Of a stretch of DNA of 64,000 bases, positions 51,663-59,811 are shown piece by piece. The translations under genes were made by a program, and so were the position numbers. The notes beneath the pieces were generated by a model. The model saw nothing but the letters and a program-made list of their open reading frames with translations. It did no database searches and was not told the DNA's origin. Where the stretch lies: assembly GCA_017935045.1 (NCBI GenBank), contig JAGBIJ010000014.1, forward strand, positions 1 to 64,000. The letters are read 5' to 3'. Origin of the DNA: Muribaculaceae bacterium (GTDB taxonomy: Bacteria; Bacteroidota; Bacteroidia; Bacteroidales; Muribaculaceae). Position 1 is the stretch's first letter. Each line of letters begins with the position of its first letter.

Positions 51663-52394
51663 TTACTCGAAATAGAATGTTAACACTATCATATTGTTCT
51701 TGACCTTCTTCAGCGAGTTGGTCATCTTCATCGTAGCGGGATCGTCCACCAGGTCGGGGCGGTCATGCTTCAGCACATCGGTCAGGCCGAAGCAGAACTT
51801 GATCTCCGGATTCAGCTTGAAGAAAGGCAGATACAGGTCGCAGCCCAGGCCCAGGGTAAGATAGGCGTCCATGGAGTTGAACTGCAGGAAGTCGCTGCGC
51901 TTCTTGCTGACATCGAGACTGCCCATCACGCCCAAAGTGACGTAAGGGCGGGAATTGCGGTAGCGCTCGCCGGAGATTTTCAGGTCGAGCGGCAGCACGA
52001 CGTAGGCGCTCTTTACATCCTGCTTCTCGAGCAGGTCGGAGGCCGGCTCGCGGAAATGCACCGTCTTGTTGCCGAAGTACATGCCGGGGCTCAGACGCAG
52101 ATTGAAATGCTTGTGCAGACGCAGGTCGGCCAGCACGTTCACGCAGAAGCCGGGGCTATAGGCCGGCACCTCCATATACCAGTTCTCCCCTTCCGGCGTA
52201 GTGTAGCCGTTATGGGTAAATTTCAGGTCCTGGAAGTGCATGCCCACCGAGAAACCGAGATGCAGCCTTTTCTGGTCGGCATACAGACGGTTGCCTACAA
52301 ACTTGTCGCGCTGCGCCGTCGCGCCGAGGGCGGCGACTGCGAGCGTCAGCAGCATAAGCAGACGGCGTAAATATGTCTTGTAACCGGGAGTCAT
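51663..52394 (-). CDS. porT: PorT-family T9SS outer-membrane beta-barrel
   Basis: A 243-residue barrel protein with signal peptide (ALGATAQR). The stretches LHLGFSVGMHFQDLKFTHNG, VPAYSPGFCVNVLADLRLHK, VKSAYVVLPLDLKISGERY and KLNPEIKFCFGLTDVLKHD with end VLTFYFE match the PorT family as I know it (each given in 20 or fewer residues). PorT is needed for T9SS secretion in Porphyromonas. Here it lies six bases before porP, in the same operon, rather than at a remote locus. Confidence 0.9.
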   Translation of the reverse strand: MTPGYKTYLRRLLMLLTLAVAALGATAQRDKFVGNRLYADQKRLHLGFSVGMHFQDLKFTHNGYTTPEGENWYMEVPAYSPGFCVNVLADLRLHKHFNLRLSPGMYFGNKTVHFREPASDLLEKQDVKSAYVVLPLDLKISGERYRNSRPYVTLGVMGSLDVSKKRSDFLQFNSMDAYLTLGLGCDLYLPFFKLNPEIKFCFGLTDVLKHDRPDLVDDPATMKMTNSLKKVKNNMIVLTFYFE

Positions 52395-52437
52395 TATGTA
52401 GATAACGCCCCCGCCGCCCGATTATTGTATCTGTCGG

Positions 52438-53886
52438 CTACTGTTGAAGTTTGAAACCAATGGGAATAGTAAAGTAGGAACGCGCCGGCACGCCGTTGTT
52501 TTTACCCGGTTCCCATCTCGGCATACTTCGTATTACGCGGATTGCCTCTTTGTCCAAATCGGGATCAACGCCGCGAATTATAACAGGATCTGCAACAGTT
52601 CCGTCCTTTTCGATTATGAATTTGACCAACACGCGCCCCTGGATATTATTTTGCTGCGCAGCTTCGGGATAGCGCAGATTTGAACTAAGCCACTTTAAGA
52701 GAGCCGTCTTACCGCCCGGAAATTGCGCCTGCTGTTCCACCGACTCAAATATTTTGTCCGAATCGGTATTGCCGGAAATCACGCCGACAGCCCTTGTATC
52801 CGCCGTGATGTCCTCCTTCATGGTTTCCGACAGGACAAAGGGCTGCGACGCGCTGAGCGTAACTATCCTCCTTATATCTTGATACCCATCTTTGCTGATG
52901 CTAACTTCGTGGCGGCCTTCGAGCAGGTCGGTAAAGACCTGCGGGGTGGTGCCGGCGGGGCGTCCGTCGATGGTAATGTCGGCGCCGTTGGGCTTGCAGG
53001 TCACGTCCAGGCGCGCGTAGATGGGTGTCAGGGCCGGAATCTCCACGGTGCGGCTCTCGCTCTCGCTCAGGTCGAAGGAGGCGCGATACGGCTCGTGGCC
53101 GGTCAATGAGCCTTCAAGCTGATAGGTGCCGGCGCCGAGCGTGCCACTCCAGCTGCCTTCTCCCCTTCTTTGCCCGTTGAGGCTGATGACGGTGCCGGGG
53201 GTGGCTGCAGTAATCGTCACGCTGGCTTTGCTCGACCGCAGGGATATGTCGCGCACCACCTTGTCGCCCCCTTTCGTGATAGTGAACGAGCCGCTGTCGG
53301 CCATATAGCCGGGAGCCTCGACACTGTAAGTATGGTCGCCGTACCGGCAGAAAACCGTCGCCTCGCCTTTGTCCGTCTCGACAAGCTGACCGTCCACGCG
53401 CACCGTGAGATTGCTTTTCGGAGTGACGGAGAGGGCGAAGTAATTGCCGCCGGCGTCTTTCGGGCCGGAGGAGCGCGCGAAGCGGAGCTCGTCGGGGACG
53501 TCGAGGCGCAATTCGTAGATTGCGCCGGGCGACAGAAGGGTTATGTCGCTGATGTCGGCAAAGGTTACGCGCAGTGTCTCTACGCCGGGACACTGTATGT
53601 CAAACTCGCGCGTGCCGGGACTTACCCCTTCGCGGTAACCCTCAAGCCATACGTAATACTGATTGACGTCAAACATCGGCTCGCCTATCAGGTTGCCGTC
53701 AAAGCGCACTCCCTCCACGGGGAGCAATACCTTGACGATGGCTGCCGGCACGCCGTTGAAATCCTGCCTGCTGAGTTTGCCGTTGGGCAGGTCGGACGTC
53801 GGCTGAAACGACAGGGCACGTAATTGCTGCGCCTGCGCGGCGGCGCAGGACAGTGCAAGAAGAATGACGGAAAATATCAGACGCAT
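52438..53886 (-). CDS. Secreted PEGA-domain protein with C-terminal TonB domain
   Basis: Start at 53,886 (MRLIFSVILL) rather than 53,913, since the latter lies upstream of the expected transcription start. The 482-residue product has a signal peptide ending AQAQQ, a beta-rich region (about 20-200, SDLPNGKLSRQDFNG), two or three PEGA repeats (for example VTAATP-like VTITAATPGTVISLNGQ and ARLDVTCKPNGADITIDG), then a TonB C-terminal domain from about 390 (FPGGKTALLKWLSSNLRYPEAA, in part, to MPRWEPGKNNGVP). PEGA domains often bind the cell envelope. It precedes porT by 43 bases, on the same strand, apparently as the first gene of the T9SS operon. Confidence 0.85.
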   Translation of the reverse strand: MRLIFSVILLALSCAAAQAQQLRALSFQPTSDLPNGKLSRQDFNGVPAAIVKVLLPVEGVRFDGNLIGEPMFDVNQYYVWLEGYREGVSPGTREFDIQCPGVETLRVTFADISDITLLSPGAIYELRLDVPDELRFARSSGPKDAGGNYFALSVTPKSNLTVRVDGQLVETDKGEATVFCRYGDHTYSVEAPGYMADSGSFTITKGGDKVVRDISLRSSKASVTITAATPGTVISLNGQRRGEGSWSGTLGAGTYQLEGSLTGHEPYRASFDLSESESRTVEIPALTPIYARLDVTCKPNGADITIDGRPAGTTPQVFTDLLEGRHEVSISKDGYQDIRRIVTLSASQPFVLSETMKEDITADTRAVGVISGNTDSDKIFESVEQQAQFPGGKTALLKWLSSNLRYPEAAQQNNIQGRVLVKFIIEKDGTVADPVIIRGVDPDLDKEAIRVIRSMPRWEPGKNNGVPARSYFTIPIGFKLQQ

Positions 53887-53910
53887 GGCGTAATAGAGTT
53901 GTTGACAGCA

Positions 53911-53942
53911 CAAAATTAGTCAATTAACGGCAAATTAGCAAA
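53911..53942 (-). promoter_or_regulatory. Promoter of PEGA-TonB gene and probably of the T9SS operon
   Basis: On the minus strand TTTG (53942-53939), 20 bases, TAATTTTG (53918-53911); leader of about 20 bases to the ATG at 53,886. No other promoter of this quality was seen between 52,437 and 45,220. Confidence 0.8.
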
Positions 53943-53945
53943 TTT

Positions 53946-54190
53946 TTAGACAGGGGCGATGGGGGGTACGGCCCCGCCGGGGCCGCTGGCTATGCTGCTA
54001 AGCTCCCCGGGTGGCAAGCACCCGGGGTTAACCGGATTACAGCCCTCCGGGCTGGTAAATTGTTGATTCGCTTGCAATTCGCTGTTGTCGCGGCCTGCCG
54101 CGACACTACAACCGACGACTTTTCGGAGCTGCTGGCTTGACCTTGTTGCATCGACACGGCACCGCGTCAGCAGTGCTTTTTGCATAGCCG
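53946..54190. repeat. Palindromic intergenic repeat, copy upstream of PEGA-TonB
   Basis: The gap between the two TonB genes contains GGCCCCGCCGGGGCC (53970-53984), CCCCGGGT paired with ACCCGGGG, AGCCCTCCGGGCT and TGTCGCGG-CCTG-CCGCGACA (54086-54105). From 53,883 to 54,058 it is nearly identical to 54,711-54,884. The later part is related, inversely, to 42,966-43,373. No gene is present. Confidence 0.75.
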
Positions 54191-54240
54191 GGGGTAAGGG
54201 AGCAAAGCCCCCGCGGCCTGATTATTGTATCTGTCTGCTA

Positions 54241-54714
54241 CTATTCAAGTTTGAAATTTATGGGAAGATTAAAGTAGGTAGTCCAGGGCACACCGTCGAA
54301 TTTACCCGGCTCCCATTTCGGCATACTTCGGATTAAGCGAAGCGCCTCGCTGTCCAAATCGGGATCCACGCTACGAACCACTTTAGGGTCAACAACTGTT
54401 CCATCTTTTTCGATTGTGAATTTGACGATAACACGCCCCTGAATCTTGTTTTTCCGGGCAGCCTCGGGATAACGAAGATTGCTGTTTATCCACCTCATCA
54501 GGGCTGGTGTTCCTCCGGGAAATACGGGCGGCAGCTCATATTCGACAAATATTATGTTCGGATTGGTATTGCCGGAAGCTTCGCCGACAGCCGTTGTATC
54601 CGCAGCGATTTCGGGCAGGTCGGAAACGGGCTGAAGCGAGGGGACTCGCAACTGCTGGGCCTGCGCGGCGACGCAGGAAAACGCAAAAAGAATTACGGAA
54701 AGAATCAGACGCAT
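54241..54714 (-). CDS. Short secreted TonB C-terminal protein, tandem paralogue
   Basis: A 157-residue product starting at 54,714 (MRLILSVILFAFS), with signal peptide ending AQAQQ and a short link (LRVPSLQPVSDLPEI) directly joined to ADTTAVGEASGNTNPN and a TonB C-terminal domain (FPGGTPALMRWINSNLRYPEAA in part). N-terminus and C-terminus both match the neighbouring PEGA-TonB protein, but the central 320 or so residues with PEGA domains are absent. Promoter and 3' flank are also shared. It is either a shortened copy or the ancestral form. Confidence 0.87.
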   Translation of the reverse strand: MRLILSVILFAFSCVAAQAQQLRVPSLQPVSDLPEIAADTTAVGEASGNTNPNIIFVEYELPPVFPGGTPALMRWINSNLRYPEAARKNKIQGRVIVKFTIEKDGTVVDPKVVRSVDPDLDSEALRLIRSMPKWEPGKFDGVPWTTYFNLPINFKLE

Positions 54715-54738
54715 GGCGTAATAGAGTTGTTGACAGCA

Positions 54739-54770
54739 CAAAATTAGTCAATTAAGGGGAAATTAGCAAA
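54739..54770 (-). promoter_or_regulatory. Promoter of the short TonB paralogue
   Basis: On the minus strand TTTG (54770-54767), 20 bases, TAATTTTG (54746-54739); nearly the same sequence as 53,911-53,942. Confidence 0.8.
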
Positions 54771-54780
54771 TTTTTAGACA

Positions 54781-54884
54781 GGGGCGATGGGGGGTACGGC
54801 CCCGCCGGGGCCGCTGGCTATGCTGCTGACATCCCCGGGTGCAAGCACCGGGGTTAACCGGATTACAGCCCTCCGGGCTGGTAA
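54781..54884. repeat. Palindromic intergenic repeat, truncated copy at the element border
   Basis: Copies the 53,950-54,058 repeat (GGCCCCGCCGGGGCC, CCCCGGGTGCAAGCACCGGGG, AGCCCTCCGGGCT) and then breaks off after GGCTGGTAA, where the A+T-rich element begins. Confidence 0.7.
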
Positions 54885-54953
54885 TTAGCTTGGCTCTTTC
54901 CTTGTTTTGACGGAATGGGATATTGTTAAGTAATGTTAAAAAATTAGAAAAGA

Positions 54954-54985
54954 TTTGGATATTTCGGTTTTGGAAATTAAATTTG
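54954..54985 (+). promoter_or_regulatory. Consensus promoter at the left end of the element
   Basis: TTTG (54954-54957), 20 bases, TAAATTTG (54978-54985). It faces the recombinase gene, 185 bases away, but a terminator-like hairpin lies between. Confidence 0.8.
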
Positions 54986-54989
54986 CAGC

Positions 54990-55056
54990 GTTTTTCATGG
55001 TATTAGATTTTAAGGTTAATATTGATTGGTTGTCGTGATGACAATCAATTTTTTTT
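54990..55056 (+). ncRNA. Candidate small RNA or attenuated leader (about 67 nt)
   Basis: The segment runs from the expected start of the 54,978 promoter to a hairpin formed by ATTGATTGGTTGTC (55021-55034) and GACAATCAAT (55040-55049), followed by a run of eight T (55049-55056). The 5' half (TTTTTCATGGTATTAGATTT) is a text I believe recurs in Bacteroidales leaders; it resembles in layout the candidate class Bacteroidales-1 RNA, bounded by promoter and terminator, but I cannot confirm that. It could be a separate RNA or an attenuator of the recombinase. Confidence 0.5.
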
Positions 55057-55169
55057 GCTACCTAATGAAGCACCCATCCCAACTACTTGATTTTTAGAGC
55101 AAATGCTGGTTTCTGTGAGACATCTGTGCAATCATTAACACAATTTTATAACACAGTTTTTATCACAGA

Positions 55170-57086
55170 TTGTCAACACAGACTGAAAATCAAGGAGATA
55201 AACAAATCTTTCTCCGCTCAATCAGATTGTCTTACTATCTCCGCAAACCGAACAAGGCAGGGATAACGACGATTTATGCCTGCTTCTCAATTGGCGGCAA
55301 GCAGTACAGAGTGAGTACGGGCCTTAAAATTCACATAGGGCATTGGAGTCAACGATTGCATTGTGCTATTATCCGGGAAGGGATGACACCGTTAGATATT
55401 CACAATAATACGATAGTTAATAACCGGTTACGAGCCATCGATAGCGCATATCTTGAAAAAATTGAGTATTTTTGCAATAACTATCAGTCTTTGGACTCAA
55501 TGCCCGAGTGCCTGCTGAAAGCTATCAAACCGGAATATAAGATGCCCAACAAGAAGAAACAGAATATATTGCAGAAGTCAGCTACAGAGCTGATGATAGA
55601 GTACCGTTTGAACAATCAAGCCAATGAGCGTTCTTATGGGACTGCAAGAACAAACATTCTTGATTTCAGAAAATTTTTGGAGTCAACTAAGATTCCTGAC
55701 CTCTTGTCAAGCATGACGAAGGATATAGCTGCGCGGTATGCGGAATGGCTCAAGGCTCAGGATATTTCCATCAATACTGCTAATCAGAGAATCAGAGCAC
55801 TCGCAACCAATCTAAAGAATCTCACAACGATTCCGGATCTCAATTATACATACCCTCTTCCTGCCAAGTTGCCTTTGCTGAAACAAACTATTACTGGGGA
55901 TGAGCTTGAGGATAATGAGATTGCATTGACCGAGGAACAGATAGAGATTCTTTACAAGTTAACAGACTTAACGGATGAGGAAACTGTTGCACGGGATATG
56001 TTCTGTTTACAATGTTGGACAGGTGTCCGTGTCAGCGACTTGTCTCAGGTGCTTTGTTCTGCCAATTTGAAAACCATAGAGGGTGAGGTATTCACTATTT
56101 TCAGACCGGAGAAAACGAAGAATAGTAAAAATCTCAGAGCTATCATTCCTCTCTCCAAGCTGTTTCCGGCTGCGATAGATATTGTAAAGAAATATCTTGA
56201 CAAAACACCACGTTTCATAAAATCCCGTAAGAACAACTACAATGAGCTTATACGAGCTATCTGCCGCCACGCCCAATTCAACGAAACACGAACCAAAACA
56301 ATAGACAGCGGAAGAGGCAAACACAGTGAAACCGTCCCCTTGTGGCAACTTATATCTTCTCACAAAGGCCGTCATTCATTTGTGACAAACTGCAAGAAAC
56401 GAGGCATTCCGGAAAATGAGATTATTAAGATGACGGGACACGCCACGACGGTTCAAATCAAGAAAACATATGATAATACAGATGCTGAGGATAACGCCTT
56501 GTTGCTTCTTAAGACTCTATGTCCCCGAAAAGCTGAGACTGAAGATTCTCGGTTGCAGGCTAATAATGAAAGCCAAGCCATAACCAATATCCAGACGAAA
56601 CCAATCCCTGCGGTTCTGTCAGTCAGAGACCTTAGAACGTCTCTTGCGGATGCCGTTGACCTCAAAAACGGTTATGGGCCTCAGATTTCGGAAACATTTA
56701 TGAATCTTCGGTTAAAGGTTGTATCTGAGCCTGATTTTGAAGGGAAAGAAGAGTTGTTTGAGTGGATTGACAGATTGTTGGCAGTCACTGTTCCTTATGT
56801 AAACGTAAATGCGGTATATCTTGAAGTCGCAATGCCTCAGATTATATCCAAAGCGGATTTTGATGAAAATTATAAGGAGCGCTGGAGCCTTGCTGATATA
56901 TTTGAATGTCTGAAAACACTCAAGTTTGAGTGGGCTTGCGCAATACTTGGCCGTATGCCGATATCGGGAGCGCAATATGATGCAGCAATAAATGCCATTA
57001 AGACACATCAGTGTGAGATATTTATTCAGAATCTACAAGAATTAAACACCACAGAATTGACATGGTTGTGCGAGTTTGCTCTATAA
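55170..57086 (+). CDS. Tyrosine recombinase / site-specific integrase with long C-terminal extension
   Basis: Integrase of 638 residues, with a probable TTG start since no ATG occurs before codon 70 or so. The Arm-type N-terminus (IRLSYYLRKPNKAGITTIYA in pieces), a SAM-like core-binding domain (about 135-240) and the catalytic domain follow. The catalytic set is complete: Arg287 (TGVRVSD), His398 and Arg401 (SHKGRHSF), His424 (TGHATT) and Tyr434 (KKTYDNTD), so it should be active. The final 190 residues (450-638) are an extra helical domain not usual in integrases. The next reading frame downstream continues in the same frame after one TAA stop. Confidence 0.9.
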   Translation: MSTQTENQGDKQIFLRSIRLSYYLRKPNKAGITTIYACFSIGGKQYRVSTGLKIHIGHWSQRLHCAIIREGMTPLDIHNNTIVNNRLRAIDSAYLEKIEYFCNNYQSLDSMPECLLKAIKPEYKMPNKKKQNILQKSATELMIEYRLNNQANERSYGTARTNILDFRKFLESTKIPDLLSSMTKDIAARYAEWLKAQDISINTANQRIRALATNLKNLTTIPDLNYTYPLPAKLPLLKQTITGDELEDNEIALTEEQIEILYKLTDLTDEETVARDMFCLQCWTGVRVSDLSQVLCSANLKTIEGEVFTIFRPEKTKNSKNLRAIIPLSKLFPAAIDIVKKYLDKTPRFIKSRKNNYNELIRAICRHAQFNETRTKTIDSGRGKHSETVPLWQLISSHKGRHSFVTNCKKRGIPENEIIKMTGHATTVQIKKTYDNTDAEDNALLLLKTLCPRKAETEDSRLQANNESQAITNIQTKPIPAVLSVRDLRTSLADAVDLKNGYGPQISETFMNLRLKVVSEPDFEGKEELFEWIDRLLAVTVPYVNVNAVYLEVAMPQIISKADFDENYKERWSLADIFECLKTLKFEWACAILGRMPISGAQYDAAINAIKTHQCEIFIQNLQELNTTELTWLCEFAL

Positions 57087-57140
57087 TTAGCAGCGGATTC
57101 TGATAAATTTGAACAATACATTTTTGCAATTCAGGACTCA

Positions 57141-57872
57141 TTGTCTGTAATAAGTCGTCTGTTGCCAACTAAAGCAAACGAGAATATCAGTAATCTGCTT
57201 TCTATAAGTGAGAATGCAGAAATATTGATTGAAGATCTCCAAGAAGACTCCTTAACAGACAATTTTATAAGCCTTTTCGGTGTGTGTGGCGGTGCTATGC
57301 TGGAACAGTATGAGAGGGAAAACAACATTGAGCTTAAAAGAGCCTTAAAATTGATACTGAACCGCCCCGAGGCAAAGATATTGATAGAATGCGATACATG
57401 TAGCTCCGAATCAGACATGACTGACAATGAATCGTTTGTCAATCTCTCATATATGCCCGAAGAGGTAACCCGTGACCGGGAATCAGATAATTATTTCACA
57501 CCGGTAAAGGCAAAATTCATAGCCGGAGGTGATGAGAAATTGAAGGAACTCATCAATTATCTTGCGCAGGCGAACATTGATAATTCCGAAGACACCAAGA
57601 AGATGATTGCGTATCGCCTAACCGGGAAAAACCGTCCGTCCAATTTGAGCCCTATACATTGGCACACCCGTGGAGCAGTCAATAATGGTTATGATTTAAT
57701 ATATTTACTACAGAACATTGCAGAACGCGGCGGCAAACGGCTTGAGGACAAAATGCGTAAATTTTTTACCGGGCCTGTTTTCCCAAGCCCAATTGCTCAG
57801 TATGCTTCCAGTGCATCTCGCGATTTTAGAGAAATGCTTCACTCTTTATACCCTGACATCTTCAGTTTATGA
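57141..57872 (+). CDS. Unknown protein, in frame with the integrase
   Basis: A 243-codon reading frame with no ATG near its beginning (TTG at 57,141). It is in the same frame as the integrase, and the codons between the integrase stop (57,084-57,086) and 57,141 are all sense (LAADSDKFEQYIFAIQDS). It may be the detached C-terminal part of a longer recombinase (about 900 residues), or a separate gene. Its own features are a helical acidic N-terminal half (LLSISENAEILIEDLQED in part) and a C-terminal region with LINYLAQANIDNSED, AYRLTGKNRPSNLSPIHW and FREMLHSLYPDI. No family recognised. Confidence 0.55.
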   Translation: MSVISRLLPTKANENISNLLSISENAEILIEDLQEDSLTDNFISLFGVCGGAMLEQYERENNIELKRALKLILNRPEAKILIECDTCSSESDMTDNESFVNLSYMPEEVTRDRESDNYFTPVKAKFIAGGDEKLKELINYLAQANIDNSEDTKKMIAYRLTGKNRPSNLSPIHWHTRGAVNNGYDLIYLLQNIAERGGKRLEDKMRKFFTGPVFPSPIAQYASSASRDFREMLHSLYPDIFSL

Positions 57873-57944
57873 TGTAACTCTACCTATTAAAACCTATAAG
57901 TACCTATAGATATCTATAAAATCTTTTCGCCAGCCATCGGTAGC

Positions 57945-57952
57945 TAATTTTG
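57945..57952 (+). promoter_or_regulatory. -7 element before the small membrane protein
   Basis: TAATTTTG; a TTTT at 57,924-57,927 is a poor -33 match at 17 bases. Start would be about 15 bases before the ATG at 57,972. Confidence 0.45.
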
Positions 57953-57971
57953 TGCAAAAATTAGAAACCGT

Positions 57972-58346
57972 ATGAAAACAAAAACATTCGCGGGTGGACT
58001 TCCTCATACGGATGTCGCCGCACAGACAATCGACAACGCTGCTATTAGCACAGATAACATCGGTACCGTGAAAATGGACAAAGGCTCCGATGAGAACTGT
58101 ACCATCAATCACCCTCTTACAGTCAGCCTCTGTACCGTAATCAGCAATACCGTTGAAGGCAGTTTCAATGTGAACACAGCACCGATGCACCCTAAGAAAA
58201 AGGTGGATTCCCCAACTGTCGAAAGCAGGACTAATGAGGATACTTGGGTCCACAAAGCTCATTTGCCTATTTTGGCAACATTTTACACCACAATGTTGTT
58301 GGTGTGGCTTGTGACGCAAAATATTAAAGAGGTAAAAACGAAGTGA
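57972..58346 (+). CDS. Small tail-anchored membrane protein of the element
   Basis: A 124-residue protein: a polar, Thr/Asn/Asp-rich N-terminal 95 residues with regular short patterns (AAQTIDNAAISTDN, TVSLCTVISNTVEG), then one hydrophobic helix near 98-116 (LPILATFYTTMLLVWLVT) and a short basic end (NIKEVKTK). The arrangement predicts a tail-anchored protein with most of the chain in the cytoplasm. No family known. It lies 46 bases before the ATPase gene, which is also membrane-anchored. Confidence 0.6.
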   Translation: MKTKTFAGGLPHTDVAAQTIDNAAISTDNIGTVKMDKGSDENCTINHPLTVSLCTVISNTVEGSFNVNTAPMHPKKKVDSPTVESRTNEDTWVHKAHLPILATFYTTMLLVWLVTQNIKEVKTK

Positions 58347-58392
58347 AAAACTCCTATAGCCGGGAAACAGACGGCTCCGAATAAAACAAAAA

Positions 58393-59712
58393 ATGAGAAA
58401 AAACAATTATATACAAAAGATGTCTACCACTACCGCTCGTACAGGGAATGGTACAGACATCACCTGTATCAGAGAATCTTCGGGACCGAGATATGGTAAA
58501 ATAAGTGAAGACTCCGGTATTTTCAAACTTTCGTATGAGGGTGAAAACCCAATGCGCAATTATGTGTGTGCTTCAATCATCTCCGTAATAAGATATACCT
58601 TCATAGCTGCCGCATCGGCCGCAGTGCCAATAGTTGTGGGCTGGGGATTGAAAAAGCTCAATATCGTAGGCAATAGAGATAAACAATCCAACGATAACAT
58701 CTCATCAGCTCCAGAAATGTCAGATTCTTCGGACTTATCGGATAATGGTCCGGTGCACAGGTCATTTAAAGAAGATGTTGAGGCCGCAGTTAGAGGTGGG
58801 GAGCCGAAAAAATTATTGTGCGATGAGATCCATGAAAGCTCAAGGATAGTTGTCTTCAGCGGAGCCGGAGTAGGCAAGTCGATTATCGCAAACCAGATGG
58901 GTTTTGGAATTGCAACAGGTAAGCCATGTGGTATCTTTCCTAACGAGGTCAATACAACCCCGCAACAGGTACTTCTGATTGATGCGGAACAAGAAGATGC
59001 AGACTTATACATCAGATACGCCAATGGCATTTCTGAAATCCCTGAGAAGATGGAGCGTGTTAGCAATTGTAATTTTAACACGGTGGAGGAAGTTACAGAT
59101 TATATACGGACTGTCGTTGAAACATGGACCGAAAATGGTACGGTAATCATCGATAATATCACAAGTGCATTCAGCTTGCGAAGTCCGGAAAAGATTAGAT
59201 TCTTCTACAATCGACTCCGGGCAATTCAGAATATGATGAAGAAACGTGGTGTAATAATCACATACATCATTCTTTGTCATCAAACTAAAAGTTCCACAAA
59301 GTTGACACTACGCGCGATACAAGGCTCAGGAAATATCGGCAACTTTGCGACGGCTGTATATGGCATAGAGAAGATAGACGAGGATTTTGTAAATTTCAAA
59401 GTTCTAAAAAATCGCCGGAGCAAGAATGATGGCCGCGCATACCTTGAAAAATTCTGTAGGGAACCATACTTCCATTTCGAGTTTCAAGAGGTGGTTAATG
59501 AACGTGGAGATGATGACGGGTCAACTCTAATAGAACATGAACAACCGGCGAAAGAACAAGTCGGTCATACCAATGGACGAAAACTCAGCGATGCGCAAAT
59601 AGAAGAGATGCTTAAGCTCTATAAGACAGGGAAAGCGACGATTAATCAACTGCATATTAAATTCGGCGTGAATAACCGAACAGTCAGAAAATATCTCGGT
59701 CTCAAACACTGA
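58393..59712 (+). CDS. Membrane-anchored RecA-fold (RepA/AAA_25-like) ATPase with C-terminal HTH
   Basis: A 439-residue protein (Met1, Met10 or Met54 as start). A predicted transmembrane helix lies at about 58-83 (IISVIRYTFIAAASAAVPIV). The motor follows with Walker A SGAGVGKSIIANQ (156-168), Walker B QVLLIDAEQED, a second acidic motif GTVIIDNITSAF and a sensor-like IILCHQTKSS, as in plasmid RepA hexameric helicases (AAA_25). The last 45 residues form a Hin-like helix-turn-helix: LSDAQIEEMLKLYKTGKATI and NNRTVRKYLGLKH. ATPase motor plus DNA-binding tail fits replication initiation or regulation; the membrane anchor is unusual. A terminator follows at 59,738. Confidence 0.8.
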   Translation: MRKNNYIQKMSTTTARTGNGTDITCIRESSGPRYGKISEDSGIFKLSYEGENPMRNYVCASIISVIRYTFIAAASAAVPIVVGWGLKKLNIVGNRDKQSNDNISSAPEMSDSSDLSDNGPVHRSFKEDVEAAVRGGEPKKLLCDEIHESSRIVVFSGAGVGKSIIANQMGFGIATGKPCGIFPNEVNTTPQQVLLIDAEQEDADLYIRYANGISEIPEKMERVSNCNFNTVEEVTDYIRTVVETWTENGTVIIDNITSAFSLRSPEKIRFFYNRLRAIQNMMKKRGVIITYIILCHQTKSSTKLTLRAIQGSGNIGNFATAVYGIEKIDEDFVNFKVLKNRRSKNDGRAYLEKFCREPYFHFEFQEVVNERGDDDGSTLIEHEQPAKEQVGHTNGRKLSDAQIEEMLKLYKTGKATINQLHIKFGVNNRTVRKYLGLKH

Positions 59713-59737
59713 TAGCTCGATGCTATTGTGTCAAAAT

Positions 59738-59770
59738 CAAGGAGGGCTTAACGGCTCTCCTTGTTATTGT
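59738..59770 (+). terminator. Intrinsic terminator of the ATPase gene
   Basis: CAAGGAGGGC (59738-59747) pairs with GCTCTCCTTG (59754-59763), loop TTAACG, with a T-rich tail. Confidence 0.85.
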
Positions 59771-59811
59771 TTACCCCCCAAGATGATAAAGAATGCCATC
59801 TTAACACCCTA

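Noticed and set aside
53946..54185. 79-codon minus-strand frame
   Set aside because: Made entirely of the intergenic repeat.
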